Below, piece after piece: positions 24,670 to 32,519 of a stretch of DNA of 64,000 bases (position 1 is the first letter of the stretch; each line of letters opens with the position of its first letter). The translations under genes and the position numbers were made by a program. The stretch is from JAPPHY01 sp034423135 (GTDB taxonomy: Bacteria > Chloroflexota > Dehalococcoidia > Lucifugimonadales > UBA2985), in NCBI GenBank assembly GCA_034423135.1, contig DAOUJC010000006.1:62001-126000 (forward strand). Reading direction: 5' to 3'. The notes under the pieces were generated by a model. That model saw only the letters and a program-made list of their open reading frames with translations. It did no database searches and had not been told where the DNA came from.

Positions 24670-24719
24670 CGCGGTCGGTCGCCGAGCCAGGCGGGCATCA
24701 GGCCACGTACAACGCGCCC

Positions 24720-25523
24720 CTAGCCGGAGCTGTCCCGCTTGTCGCTGGTCTCATCCGCGGCTGGTGCAGTGCTCTCCGGCTCTCGCGACACCGGCTGGAG
24801 GTCGCCGTACCGGCCCCTGGCAGAATTCCATCTCACCGACAGCAAGTCCCTCAGCATCAGGAAGCTGTCCCTGACCGGCTTCACCTTGCTGCCCTCCCGG
24901 AAGTACCAGTCGATGGGCACCTCCTGGATGCGCATGCCCATTCTGCGCGCCAGGAAGAGCACCTCAACGTCGAAGCCGAACCCCAGCGCGCGCTGGAGCG
25001 GAAAAAGGGCCTCCGCCGCACCGGCGGCAAAGCACTTGAAGCCGCATTGCGTGTCTGAGAGGCCGGGCACGGCGAGCAGTCGCACCATGCCGTTGTAGGC
25101 GCGGCCCATCGCGTGCCGCGAAGCGGGCTCGCCGATGCGCCTAGCGCCGGGCGCCTCCCGCGAGCCGATAGCCACCTCGAAGTCAGTCATCCGCGGCGGC
25201 AGGAACCGCTCCACCTGTTCTATGGGCATCGACAGGTCGGCGTCGGCCAGGAACCGGAACTCGCCGCCGGCCTCCAGCATACCGGCTCGCACCGCCGAGC
25301 CCTTGCCGCCGTGGGGCAGTCGCACGAGTCGAATCTCGCCGTGCTCGCGGGCGGCGGCTTCGACCAAGGCCGCTGTGCCGTCCACACTGCCGTCGTCCGC
25401 GACAACCACCTCCCACGAGTAGTCCTGCGAGCCCGCGTAGGCGGCGACGGTGTCCAGGGTCTGGGCGATCCGCGCCTCCTCGTTGTACGCAGGAATCACG
25501 ATGGAGAGGAAGGGCTGCGCCAA
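24720..25523 (-). CDS. Family 2 glycosyltransferase, dolichyl-phosphate glucosyltransferase-like
   Basis: A 267-residue GT-A glycosyltransferase. It has SIVIPAYNEEARIAQTL, the nucleotide-sugar aspartates in VVADDGSVDGT, and DXD-like FLADADLSMP, followed by SDTQCGFKCF, the block typical of ALG5/DPG-synthase-like enzymes that load a sugar on a polyprenyl phosphate. No C-terminal transmembrane helices are present, so it is probably peripheral. The start is TTG at 25523 with GGGAG 8-9 nt upstream. It follows the ACT-domain half of the aspartokinase by 16 bp; this proximity does not suggest a pathway link. Confidence 0.84.
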   Translation of the reverse strand: MAQPFLSIVIPAYNEEARIAQTLDTVAAYAGSQDYSWEVVVADDGSVDGTAALVEAAAREHGEIRLVRLPHGGKGSAVRAGMLEAGGEFRFLADADLSMPIEQVERFLPPRMTDFEVAIGSREAPGARRIGEPASRHAMGRAYNGMVRLLAVPGLSDTQCGFKCFAAGAAEALFPLQRALGFGFDVEVLFLARRMGMRIQEVPIDWYFREGSKVKPVRDSFLMLRDLLSVRWNSARGRYGDLQPVSREPESTAPAADETSDKRDSSG

Positions 25524-25539
25524 GGAACCAACTCCCTGC

Positions 25540-26025
25540 TCAGTCCACCTGGTCCAGGCGGAAGGCCGCGTGCAGGGCGCGGACTGCGTCCTCCACCCTG
25601 TCTTCGGCCACGATGCAGGTGATGCGAATCTCCGAGGTGGTGATCATCTCGATGTTCACGTCAGCCTCGAACAGGGCGCGGAACATGCGCGCCGCGTATC
25701 CGGGGTTGTGCTGCATGCCCGTGCCCACGATGCTGACGTTGCCCAGGTTGGCGTCGCTGACGCAGCCGCGGGCGCCCATGCCCTCGGCCACGGGCTGCAC
25801 GATCTCCATTGAGGCCGCCAGGTCGGCGCGTGCGACTGTGAAGGTGAGGTCGGTGATGCGCTCCACGCTGGCGTTCTGGACGATGGTGTCCACGCTGATT
25901 CCCTTCTCCGCAAGTGGCTCAAACAGGGAGGCCGAGATGCCTGGACGATCCGGCACCCCCAGCACGGTGATCTTGGCCACGTTCTTGTTGTGGGCTATGC
26001 CGCTTACCCGGTTACGCGTCTCCAT
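25540..26025 (-). CDS. lysC: Aspartokinase regulatory (ACT) part, separated from the catalytic part by TGA
   Basis: A 161-residue stretch with two ACT domains (residues 15-75 with VAKITVLGVPDRPGISA; residues 90-150 with LGNVSIVGTGMQHNPGYAAR), the usual C-terminal regulatory half of aspartokinase that binds lysine or threonine. It is in the same reading frame as the catalytic ORF; only TGA and three codons separate them. Joined, the two would give about 406 residues, the normal full length. The ATG at 26025 has AGAGGA 5 nt upstream, so it can be translated on its own as a beta-like subunit. Alternatives are a nonsense mutation, readthrough or a base-call error. Confidence 0.85.
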   Translation of the reverse strand: METRNRVSGIAHNKNVAKITVLGVPDRPGISASLFEPLAEKGISVDTIVQNASVERITDLTFTVARADLAASMEIVQPVAEGMGARGCVSDANLGNVSIVGTGMQHNPGYAARMFRALFEADVNIEMITTSEIRITCIVAEDRVEDAVRALHAAFRLDQVD

Positions 26026-26034
26026 AAGTTCCTC

Positions 26035-26760
26035 TCAGTGTATGAGTGTACCCGGCACGTCCTTGAAGCTGGACGTCACCAGGATGGGAATGTTGTACAT
26101 GGCGCCAAGCTCTATCGAGCGGGGGTGCATCTTGGCGCCGTAGCTCGCCAGCTCTAGCATCTCCTCATAGGTGAGGCTCTCCAGGACTCTAGCGTCCGGC
26201 ACCACCCTTGGGTCGGCGGTGAAGATGCCGTCCACGTCGGTGTAGATCTCGCAGACGCGCGCCTCAAGGGCTGCTGCCAGCGCCACGGCCGTGGTATCCG
26301 ATGCTCCGCGGCCCAGGGTCGTGATCTCGCTGTCCTCAGTAGCGCCCTGGAAGCCGGCCACCACCACAATCCGATCCTCGCGCAGCTCTGCGAGAATGCG
26401 GCTCGGATCGATGCCCACGATGCGGGCCCGAGTGTAGTCGGTGTCGGTTTGAATGCCCGCCTGGCCGCCGCTCAGCCCGATGGCAGAGTAGCCCAAGGCG
26501 CGCAGGGCCATCGTCACCAGCGTGCAGGACACGATCTCGCCGGTGGAGAGGAGCAGAGCAAGCTCCCGCGGGTCCGGGCTGTCGGTTACCGTGTGGGCCT
26601 GCTTGATGAGGTCGTCCGTCGTATCGCCCATCGCCGAGACCACGGCCACCACTTGGTTGCCGTCCTCCCTCGAGCGAGCGATGCGTCTGGCCGCCGACTT
26701 GATGCGGTCGGCATTCGCAAGCGAGCTTCCGCCGTACTTCTGGACAATGAGGCTGTTCAT
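26035..26760 (-). CDS. lysC: Aspartokinase catalytic part
   Basis: A 241-residue amino-acid-kinase domain catalysing ATP-dependent phosphorylation of aspartate, the first step to lysine, threonine and methionine. Motifs: VQKYGGSSLANADRI at the N-terminus, VVSAMGDTTDDL, LLSTGEIVSC, TTLGRGASDTTAVALA and EIYTDVDGIFTADPRVV. It stops at TGA immediately after SSFKDVPGTLIH, exactly where the ACT region normally follows. Whether it is active alone is not known. It is directly downstream of thrB (19-bp gap), so the run is thrB-lysC(catalytic)-lysC(ACT). Confidence 0.9.
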   Translation of the reverse strand: MNSLIVQKYGGSSLANADRIKSAARRIARSREDGNQVVAVVSAMGDTTDDLIKQAHTVTDSPDPRELALLLSTGEIVSCTLVTMALRALGYSAIGLSGGQAGIQTDTDYTRARIVGIDPSRILAELREDRIVVVAGFQGATEDSEITTLGRGASDTTAVALAAALEARVCEIYTDVDGIFTADPRVVPDARVLESLTYEEMLELASYGAKMHPRSIELGAMYNIPILVTSSFKDVPGTLIH

Positions 26761-26779
26761 GGTTCGCTCCGTATCTCCG

Positions 26780-27691
26780 TCAGTTGCAGTTCACCACGTG
26801 CGCCCCCAGTGCCGAGGGCGTCGTGATCCTGATGCTTGCCTGGTACCCCAGTTTGTCGGCCGCGTCCGCCATCTCGAATCCGATGGTCATAAACCGGGAT
26901 GCGGCTAGCGCCAGCACGCTCGATCCGCCGCCGGAAAGGAAGGCGCACAGCGCGCCGGCGCTCTCGGCGGCGCGTATGACGTACTTCATGGCCGGGAATA
27001 TCTGGGCCCGAGCGGGCTGGTGCAGCCTGTCCTGCGTGGCCACGCGCAGGTTCTCACCGCGACCCTGCGCGAGTGCGTTCACCAGCAGCGCCACCCTGCC
27101 GATGTTGAACACAGCGTCCTCACGCGTAACCTCCGAGGGGAGCACGGCCCTCGCTTGCCGGGTGGGCATTGGCACTTCCGGCACGAGGACTATGGCTCTG
27201 AGGTCTGGAGGTGTGGGCACTGCGTCCGCGACTATCGAGTCGCCGTTGCGCACCACGATGCGGCAGCCGCCGAGCAGGGCGGGAGCGACGTTGTCGGCGT
27301 GGCCCTCCATCCGCGCGGCCAACTGCAGAAGGCACGGCTCGTCGAGCGGACGCTCACAGAGTGCGTTCGCCGCGACCAGCCCGCCGACCAGCGCGGCGGC
27401 GCTGCTCCCCAAGCCGCGGGCCAGCGGTATGCGGTTCTCGCAGGTGACGGAAAGGTGCGGAGGCTCCTGTCCCGCCTCGCGGAAGAGGGCCTGCGCAGCG
27501 CGGTAGACCAGGTTGCCCTCCGAGGTGCTCAGAGTGTCTGCGCCCTCGCCGATGGCGCGCACGTGAGGCGTTGAGGAAAGCTCCACGTGCACGTCGTTCC
27601 ACCAGTCAAGCGCCATGCCCAGGCAGTCGAAGCCGGGGCCCAGGTTGGCCGTGGTGGCGGGAACTCGCACGCTGACGCTTCGTGAACGCAT
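26780..27691 (-). CDS. thrB: Homoserine kinase
   Basis: GHMP-family kinase phosphorylating L-homoserine in threonine synthesis. The 303-residue protein begins SVSVRVPATTANLGPGFDCLG and has the ATP-binding loop PLARGLGSSAAALVGG and a C-terminal LSGGGSSVLAL motif. The start is ATG 27691: a -10 box (TATACT) lies only 6 nt upstream and a -35 box 18 nt before that, so the more upstream TTG at 27727 falls inside the promoter and cannot be coding. There is no Shine-Dalgarno sequence, so translation is probably leaderless. It leads the thrB-lysC operon. Confidence 0.93.
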   Translation of the reverse strand: MRSRSVSVRVPATTANLGPGFDCLGMALDWWNDVHVELSSTPHVRAIGEGADTLSTSEGNLVYRAAQALFREAGQEPPHLSVTCENRIPLARGLGSSAAALVGGLVAANALCERPLDEPCLLQLAARMEGHADNVAPALLGGCRIVVRNGDSIVADAVPTPPDLRAIVLVPEVPMPTRQARAVLPSEVTREDAVFNIGRVALLVNALAQGRGENLRVATQDRLHQPARAQIFPAMKYVIRAAESAGALCAFLSGGGSSVLALAASRFMTIGFEMADAADKLGYQASIRITTPSALGAHVVNCN

Positions 27692-27697
27692 AGCACG

Positions 27698-27727
27698 AGT
27701 ATACAGGGCGAAACGGCGCGGATTCAA
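27698..27727 (-). promoter_or_regulatory. Promoter for the thrB-lysC operon (leaderless)
   Basis: On the minus strand: TTGAAT (27727-27722), an 18-nt spacer, TATACT (27703-27698), then 6 nt to the thrB ATG. The predicted start point coincides with the start codon. Confidence 0.7.
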
Positions 27728-27864
27728 GGAAGCACGAGCGGGGAGCGCACAGCTTACGAATCTTACATTTTGCAGCGGGTACTACCACAACCCGGCTCAC
27801 TGCGTTACAATGAACGGCGGAAGCGAACCAGGGGCACACATCCGGTGTCCCCAAGGAGGTGGAG

Positions 27865-28362
27865 ATGACGACCTTCAGCAATACGGGTTCAGGTGCAGTA
27901 TACGCGCCGCGAGGAGCGCAGAAGGCCCTTGAACAGGAGGTCATCGACCGCTTCCTTGCGAGGGCTTCGGCGCTGGGCATGACGCCCAAGCCGCTGAACA
28001 TCAAGCTGCTCGGCGGGGGCCTGATGGGCCTCTGGGAGACGGCCGGCACCTATCGAGTGTCGTGGCGAGAGGCGGTGAGTGTGGGCATCCCGGGTGTCGC
28101 AAGCATCTCGATGCGCCTGCCCCGCAGCGGCGTGTTCACGAAGTACAACGCGGACAAGGTGCTGATGAGCGTGGAGGCGGAGGCCTACCGGCTGCCCTTG
28201 TCCACCCTCAACGAGATCGAGGAGACGGCGGTGCTGGCCGAGGAGGTCGACCCCATCCTGGCGGTGAGAGTGGCCGGTCGCTGGTTCGAGGTGTACCGCT
28301 GGCTCAAGCGTCCCTACGTGCTCTCGGACGACGAGGCGCGTCACATGGCTGCGATCAGGTAG
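27865..28362 (+). CDS. Conserved-looking protein of unknown function
   Basis: A 165-residue soluble protein that I cannot assign. It has no signal peptide or membrane segment. It has balanced composition and a proper ribosome site (AAGGAGG, 5 nt before the ATG) and ends at a strong terminator, so it is a real monocistronic gene. Visible stretches are IKLLGGGLMGLWETAGTYRVSWREAV and VAGRWFEVYRWLKRPYVLSDDEA (quoted in part: LGGGLMGLWETAGTYRVSW; GRWFEVYRWLKRPYVL). It diverges from thrB. TACAAT at 27804-27809 may be its -10 box, without a good -35. Confidence 0.75.
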   Translation: MTTFSNTGSGAVYAPRGAQKALEQEVIDRFLARASALGMTPKPLNIKLLGGGLMGLWETAGTYRVSWREAVSVGIPGVASISMRLPRSGVFTKYNADKVLMSVEAEAYRLPLSTLNEIEETAVLAEEVDPILAVRVAGRWFEVYRWLKRPYVLSDDEARHMAAIR

Positions 28363-28389
28363 CGGTACATAGCACAGTGCGAATTGCGA

Positions 28390-28415
28390 AGAGGGCCGGC
28401 GCCAGCCGGCCCTCT
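28390..28415 (+). terminator. Intrinsic terminator
   Basis: An 11-bp perfect GC-rich stem (28390-28400 with 28405-28415), a 4-nt loop, then CTTGTTG, 27 bp after the stop of the preceding gene. Confidence 0.75.
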
Positions 28416-28577
28416 CTTGTTGTGGGTGAGGTGGTGGCCCTTCCTCGCAATTGCAAGTGCAGTTAGGTTTCAACCGTCTGCCATCTTTCACCGACTGCTC
28501 TGACGCTCTGTTTGAAAGGAACTTCTCATTTCCTCTGCAAGCTTCTTACCCTTTTCGGCGTCGACTCTAGCTTACAT

Positions 28578-28877
28578 TTAATAAGACGGTGCCTCCTCGG
28601 CGTTCGTCCATCCCAGAACATATATCGGTCTCTGAGCAGGCCCGTGGTCACTGTCAATGCTATCTGAATAGATGTGCAATAATATCCATCCTTCAGCGAG
28701 ATACTCATTGACACCCATCTCTTGTCCGCTTCTGTAGTGGATGACGTCGCCACCAATCTCCATCACTCGTTGAACATTATGGATGCTCTTACCGGCCATA
28801 TATCCTTTCCCTCCATATCGTGCAGCAACTTTCGTGGTCGTTGCTTTTCGCTTGCTGCCTATTAGAATCCTAGCCAC
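28578..28877 (-). CDS. Small protein of unknown function beside a methyltransferase-HNH gene
   Basis: A 99-residue protein, not recognised. The N-terminal third is basic (GSKRKATTTKVAARYGGKG), suggesting nucleic-acid contact. The C-terminal part, EYLAEGWILLHIYSD and RPIYVLGW, is hydrophobic and strand-like. It starts with GTG at 28877 and overlaps the 88-residue gene upstream by 16 bp, so the two are probably translated together. It is the last gene of a three-gene minus-strand run with the methyltransferase-HNH fusion. Local GC content is lower than in the surroundings, which fits acquired DNA. Confidence 0.6.
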   Translation of the reverse strand: MARILIGSKRKATTTKVAARYGGKGYMAGKSIHNVQRVMEIGGDVIHYRSGQEMGVNEYLAEGWILLHIYSDSIDSDHGPAQRPIYVLGWTNAEEAPSY

Positions 28878-29128
28878 TGCTGTAGCCGTGCTTTTCCCAT
28901 CGGAGTTAGTTCAACGAGATGTAACTTCGGTACACTATCAAAGTCCACCGTTTCATGTTCGGAAATGTAGCGCGGTGCAGTCATAGTTATGCCCTGCGGC
29001 AATACGCGTTCAGCCAAGCCTTCGCTTACGCAGTACTCTATCTCCGCGTTCGTTGCATCCGATTGGTCTACGGCCCCGGCTCGAATTCTAAGCAAGATTT
29101 CCAGCAATCTCTTGTCAGGCACATTCAT
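28862..29128 (-). CDS. Small, possibly winged-helix protein of unknown function
   Basis: An 88-residue protein. The C-terminal segment KLHLVELTPMGKARLQQWL has the wing-and-helix pattern common at the end of winged-helix DNA-binding domains (LT..G...L), and the N-terminal LLEILLRIRAG could be the first helix. This is a weak similarity. It begins 4 bp after the methyltransferase-HNH stop and overlaps the next small gene by 16 bp, so the three form an operon and may act as one restriction-type or regulatory unit. Confidence 0.6.
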   Translation of the reverse strand: MNVPDKRLLEILLRIRAGAVDQSDATNAEIEYCVSEGLAERVLPQGITMTAPRYISEHETVDFDSVPKLHLVELTPMGKARLQQWLGF

Positions 29129-29132
29129 TGCG

Positions 29133-30506
29133 CTACCGCCTTCTCCGGCGGGAGGCCCGCGCCCGGCCGTGCTGAATGTTCGCTTCGTTCTCCTGAGACA
29201 GGTACCTGAATCTCCGGTTGTGGTCCTGCAAGCCCGTCAAGGTCATCCTGTCACGCTTTTCCCTGTTGCACGGGGGGCAAAGTAGAGTGAGGTTGTCGTA
29301 GGCGTCGCTCCCGCCGTCGGACTTTGGCCTGATGTGGTCAACCTCCAGCACTCTGACGTCAAAGCCGTAGTAACGCCCGCAACCCTGGCAATACGGTCCA
29401 ATGTGCCCCAGCAGCTTCTCGTGCTGGGAGCGAGGTGGAGGGTAGCGTTTCGCGCGCGCCGTGGGCGTTTGCAGATACAATACGGCTTCCTCCCCGCCGT
29501 CCGTCCGCACTGGTGGTGTTGTGGAGTAGTGGACGGAGCCGAAGGTAATGAGATGGGTACTGTACCTATCGTCGTCTTCGTACGGAACAGCCAGCCCCTC
29601 GCTCTCAAGTCGGTCTAGCACCATCTGGTATGCCTTATCCCATATATCCATGCCTACCCATTGCCTGCCTAGCCTTTCGGCGGCGACCGGGGTGGTTGCA
29701 CATCCGCAAAAAGGGTCAAGGACCATGTCGCCCGGGTTGCTACTGGCCCGTATAATTCGCTCGTACAAGGCTAATGGCTTCTGAGTAGGGTACCCTGTCT
29801 TCTCTGTAGAGAAGCTCTTGATCATTATGGAGTCCAATACGTCTGCCGATGAGCAGTTCCAAGTATCCTCCATAGGTATGCCCTTGCCCGTCGGCCGCTT
29901 GCCGTCGCGTCTGACATAATCAGCTGTGTAGGGAATGTATTCTTTGTTGAATTGCTTTATGCCACTGGCCGTCTTAACATAGTAGAGAAGTGTCTCATGG
30001 TTCCTAATCCATCCGCGCTTCTGACTCTTGAAGCCGCTAATCCAGCCGATGCGCCATACGATTTCGTTCCTGAAGTTGGCCTTGCCAAACACGGCGTCCA
30101 TCAACGCCTTAACCCAGGCGTGAGCCGTGTGGTCAATGTGGAGGTAGATGGAGCCGGTGGGTTTGAGTACGCGGCGCATCTCTAGTAGGCGTACCCCCAG
30201 CCAGCAGATGAAGGCTCCCATATCATAGCCGTAGACATTCTTGGCGGCGTTGATTACGTGCCAAACCTCTGGGCTGTCCCGCTGAATCTTGATGAGCCAG
30301 TCGTCGTGAATGTCGTCTCGCCAACTCCATCGGTCCTGGAAGCTGGAGCCGGCAGCAAGAGAGTCAGGCGTGGCGTGGAAGTCCCTGCTCTTGTTGAATG
30401 GCGGGTCGGTGGCGATAAGATCAACGGTCTCGCTGTTCATCCCGCGCAAGAAGTCCAAGTTATCGCCGTGATAGAGGGAGCGGTTAGGAAAATTGGGTTC
30501 AGACAT
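29133..30506 (-). CDS. Beta-class DNA methyltransferase fused to an HNH nuclease domain
   Basis: A 457-residue protein. Motif IV is ATDPPFNKSRDF near residue 36; motif I (VLDPFCGCATTPVAAERLGR region) lies near residue 260. The IV-then-I order marks a beta-class N6-adenine/N4-cytosine methyltransferase, with the target-recognition region between. Around residues 370-425 an HNH unit appears: CQGCG, the core VDHIRPKSDGG, and LCPPCNREK, whose four cysteines would hold zinc. Such a fusion could modify and cut DNA from one chain. The last residues are an Arg run. A paralog with a different recognition region lies at 51721-53007. Two small genes follow. Confidence 0.87.
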   Translation of the reverse strand: MSEPNFPNRSLYHGDNLDFLRGMNSETVDLIATDPPFNKSRDFHATPDSLAAGSSFQDRWSWRDDIHDDWLIKIQRDSPEVWHVINAAKNVYGYDMGAFICWLGVRLLEMRRVLKPTGSIYLHIDHTAHAWVKALMDAVFGKANFRNEIVWRIGWISGFKSQKRGWIRNHETLLYYVKTASGIKQFNKEYIPYTADYVRRDGKRPTGKGIPMEDTWNCSSADVLDSIMIKSFSTEKTGYPTQKPLALYERIIRASSNPGDMVLDPFCGCATTPVAAERLGRQWVGMDIWDKAYQMVLDRLESEGLAVPYEDDDRYSTHLITFGSVHYSTTPPVRTDGGEEAVLYLQTPTARAKRYPPPRSQHEKLLGHIGPYCQGCGRYYGFDVRVLEVDHIRPKSDGGSDAYDNLTLLCPPCNREKRDRMTLTGLQDHNRRFRYLSQENEANIQHGRARASRRRRR

Positions 30507-30614
30507 GATGTTGATTGAATGCGTAGATTAGTGCGCCATGATCAAAGGCTACATATGTTCTAACACGTTGGCGTAGCAATGTCAACGCCGGTATAAGCAA
30601 ATTACCTTTTGGAC

Positions 30615-31811
30615 TCACTCCCCCAACCCCATCACCGTGTCCACGTCCTTGTCCCCGCGGCCGCTCAGGCACATCACCACCACCGCGTCCGCGGGCAGCG
30701 TCGGCGCCAGGCGACTCACGTAGTACACCGCGTGCGCAGGCTCCAGCGCCGGTATGATGCCCTCCGCCGTCGAGAGCAGGTGGAATCCCTCCAGCGCCTG
30801 CGAGTCGGTCACGGCGACGTACTCCGCCCGGCCCGTGTCCTTCAGATAGCTGTGCTCCGGCCCGACGCCCGGGTAGTCCAGACCCGCCGATATGCTGTGG
30901 GTCTCCCGCACCTGCCCGTGCTTGTCCTGCAGCAGGTACGACATGGCGCCGTGCAGCACGCCCGGCCTGCCCGCCACGAGCGTAGCAGCGTGCTTCGCCG
31001 ACTCGGTGCCCTCGCCGCCGGCCTCCACGCCCACGAGCCTCACCGACTCGTCACCGAGCATCGGGTGGAACAGGCCTATCGAGTTGCTGCCTCCGCCCAC
31101 GCAGGCCACGGCGTAGTCCGGCAGTCGGCCCTCTGCCTCGATAGCCTGACTACGCGCCTCTTCGCCGATGACCGACTGAAAGTCGCGTACCATCATGGGG
31201 TACGGATGCGGGCCCACGGCGCTTCCGAGCAGGTAGTAGGTGGTGCGCACGTTGGTCACCCAGTCCCGAATGGCCTCGTTGATGGCGTCCTTAAGCGTGC
31301 GGCTGCCCGACGTCACGCCTCGCACCTCTGCGCCGAGAAGGCGCATCCGGTACACGTTTATGGCCTGCCGGCGCATGTCCTCCTCGCCCATGTACACTAG
31401 GCACTCCAGCCCCAGCATGGCGCATGCCGTGGCGGTTGCGACGCCGTGCTGTCCAGCGCCCGTCTCGGCTATGATGCGCTGTTTGCCCATGCGCACGGCG
31501 AGCAGCGCCTGTCCGAGCGCGCTGTTGATCTTGTGCGCGCCGGTGTGCGCCAGGTCCTCACGCTTCAGGTAGATGCGAGCGCCGCCCAGCCTGCGCGACA
31601 GGTTCTCGGCGAAGTACAGCGGCGTGGGCCGCCCCACGTACGATCTCAGGTAGTAGGACAGCTGCGCCCGATACACCGTGTCCTCAAGGGCGTCGCGGTA
31701 CGCCGTCACCAGCTCCTCGAGCGCGGTCATCAGCGTCTCCGGCACATACCGCCCGCCGTGGTTGCCGTAGCGGCCCCAGGGGTCCGGCAGATTCAGGATG
31801 CTCTCGTTCAT
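30615..31811 (-). CDS. trpB: Tryptophan synthase beta chain
   Basis: PLP enzyme condensing indole with serine. The 398-residue protein begins after the ATG at 31811 and contains GRYVPETLMTAL, RPTPLYFAENLS, the PLP lysine in KREDLAHTGAHKINSALGQ (quoted within 20), AETGAGQHGVATA, and the glycine-rich phosphate loop CVGGGSNSIGLFH. The frame is open far upstream (to 32201), but that part shadows trpF. The ATG overlaps the trpF TGA (ATGA), so the genes are coupled in the order ppcA-trpF-trpB. No trpA is next in line. Confidence 0.94.
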   Translation of the reverse strand: MNESILNLPDPWGRYGNHGGRYVPETLMTALEELVTAYRDALEDTVYRAQLSYYLRSYVGRPTPLYFAENLSRRLGGARIYLKREDLAHTGAHKINSALGQALLAVRMGKQRIIAETGAGQHGVATATACAMLGLECLVYMGEEDMRRQAINVYRMRLLGAEVRGVTSGSRTLKDAINEAIRDWVTNVRTTYYLLGSAVGPHPYPMMVRDFQSVIGEEARSQAIEAEGRLPDYAVACVGGGSNSIGLFHPMLGDESVRLVGVEAGGEGTESAKHAATLVAGRPGVLHGAMSYLLQDKHGQVRETHSISAGLDYPGVGPEHSYLKDTGRAEYVAVTDSQALEGFHLLSTAEGIIPALEPAHAVYYVSRLAPTLPADAVVVMCLSGRGDKDVDTVMGLGE

Positions 31812-32497
31812 CCGGAGGCCTCGCCGCCGGGCGACAGCTCCCTGTCGGTGTGCTGCACCTGCTCGATGAACCGCGCGATCTTCGCCGCATCCTTCCGGCC
31901 GTCCGTCTCCACGCCGCTGGACACGTCCAGGCCCCAAGGCCTCACGCGCTGCATCGCTTCCGCGACGTTCTCCGGGCTCAGGCCGCCGGCCAGCACGAAC
32001 GGGTGGCTGAGCGCCAGCTCCCTGCCGACGTCCCAGTTGAACGCCTGTCCGGTGCCGCCCAGGACGCCCTCCTTGTAGGTGTCCAGCTGGACCGTGAATC
32101 CGCCATTGCGATAGGCGTTCACTGTATCCTGAATGTCTTTCAGCACGTCCGCCTGCGGGGCGTCGCTGCGCACGTGAACCACCTTGACGACGGGGCGGCA
32201 AACCTCCGCGCAGTAGTCCATCGACTCATGGCCGGACAGCTGGGCCACGTCCATGTCGCAGTGGACCAGCAGCCGGTTGACCTCCTCAAGAGGCTGGTTG
32301 GCGAACACGCCCACCCACTGCGGCGCGCTGCCCTGCCATCGCTCGCGGAACGCACGCACGAGGTCGCGTGCGTCGTCCTCGTCAAGGCGCCGCCGGCTGC
32401 GCGGCTCGAAGAGTATGCCCAGGTAGTCGGCGCCCGCCTCCGCCGCGGCCAGGGCGTCGTCCAGCTTGCTGAGGCCGCAAATCTTGACTCTGGTCAT
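31808..32497 (-). CDS. trpF: Phosphoribosylanthranilate isomerase
   Basis: TIM-barrel isomerase converting phosphoribosylanthranilate to CdRP in tryptophan synthesis. At 229 residues it has the usual length. Signatures: VKICGLSKLDDALAA with the catalytic cysteine, LGILFEPRSRRRL, VQLDTYKEGVLGGTGQAFNW and LAGGLSPENVAEA, then GLDVSSGVE. Its stop overlaps the trpB start by 4 bp and its start lies 22 bp after ppcA. Confidence 0.94.
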   Translation of the reverse strand: MTRVKICGLSKLDDALAAAEAGADYLGILFEPRSRRRLDEDDARDLVRAFRERWQGSAPQWVGVFANQPLEEVNRLLVHCDMDVAQLSGHESMDYCAEVCRPVVKVVHVRSDAPQADVLKDIQDTVNAYRNGGFTVQLDTYKEGVLGGTGQAFNWDVGRELALSHPFVLAGGLSPENVAEAMQRVRPWGLDVSSGVETDGRKDAAKIARFIEQVQHTDRELSPGGEASG

Positions 32498-32519
32498 GCC
32501 TGATCCTCGCTTTCGCCGG

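Noticed and set aside
31812..32201. N-terminal extension of trpB in its open frame
   Set aside because: This part lies inside trpF in another frame and has low-complexity composition; the conserved TrpB start is at 31811.
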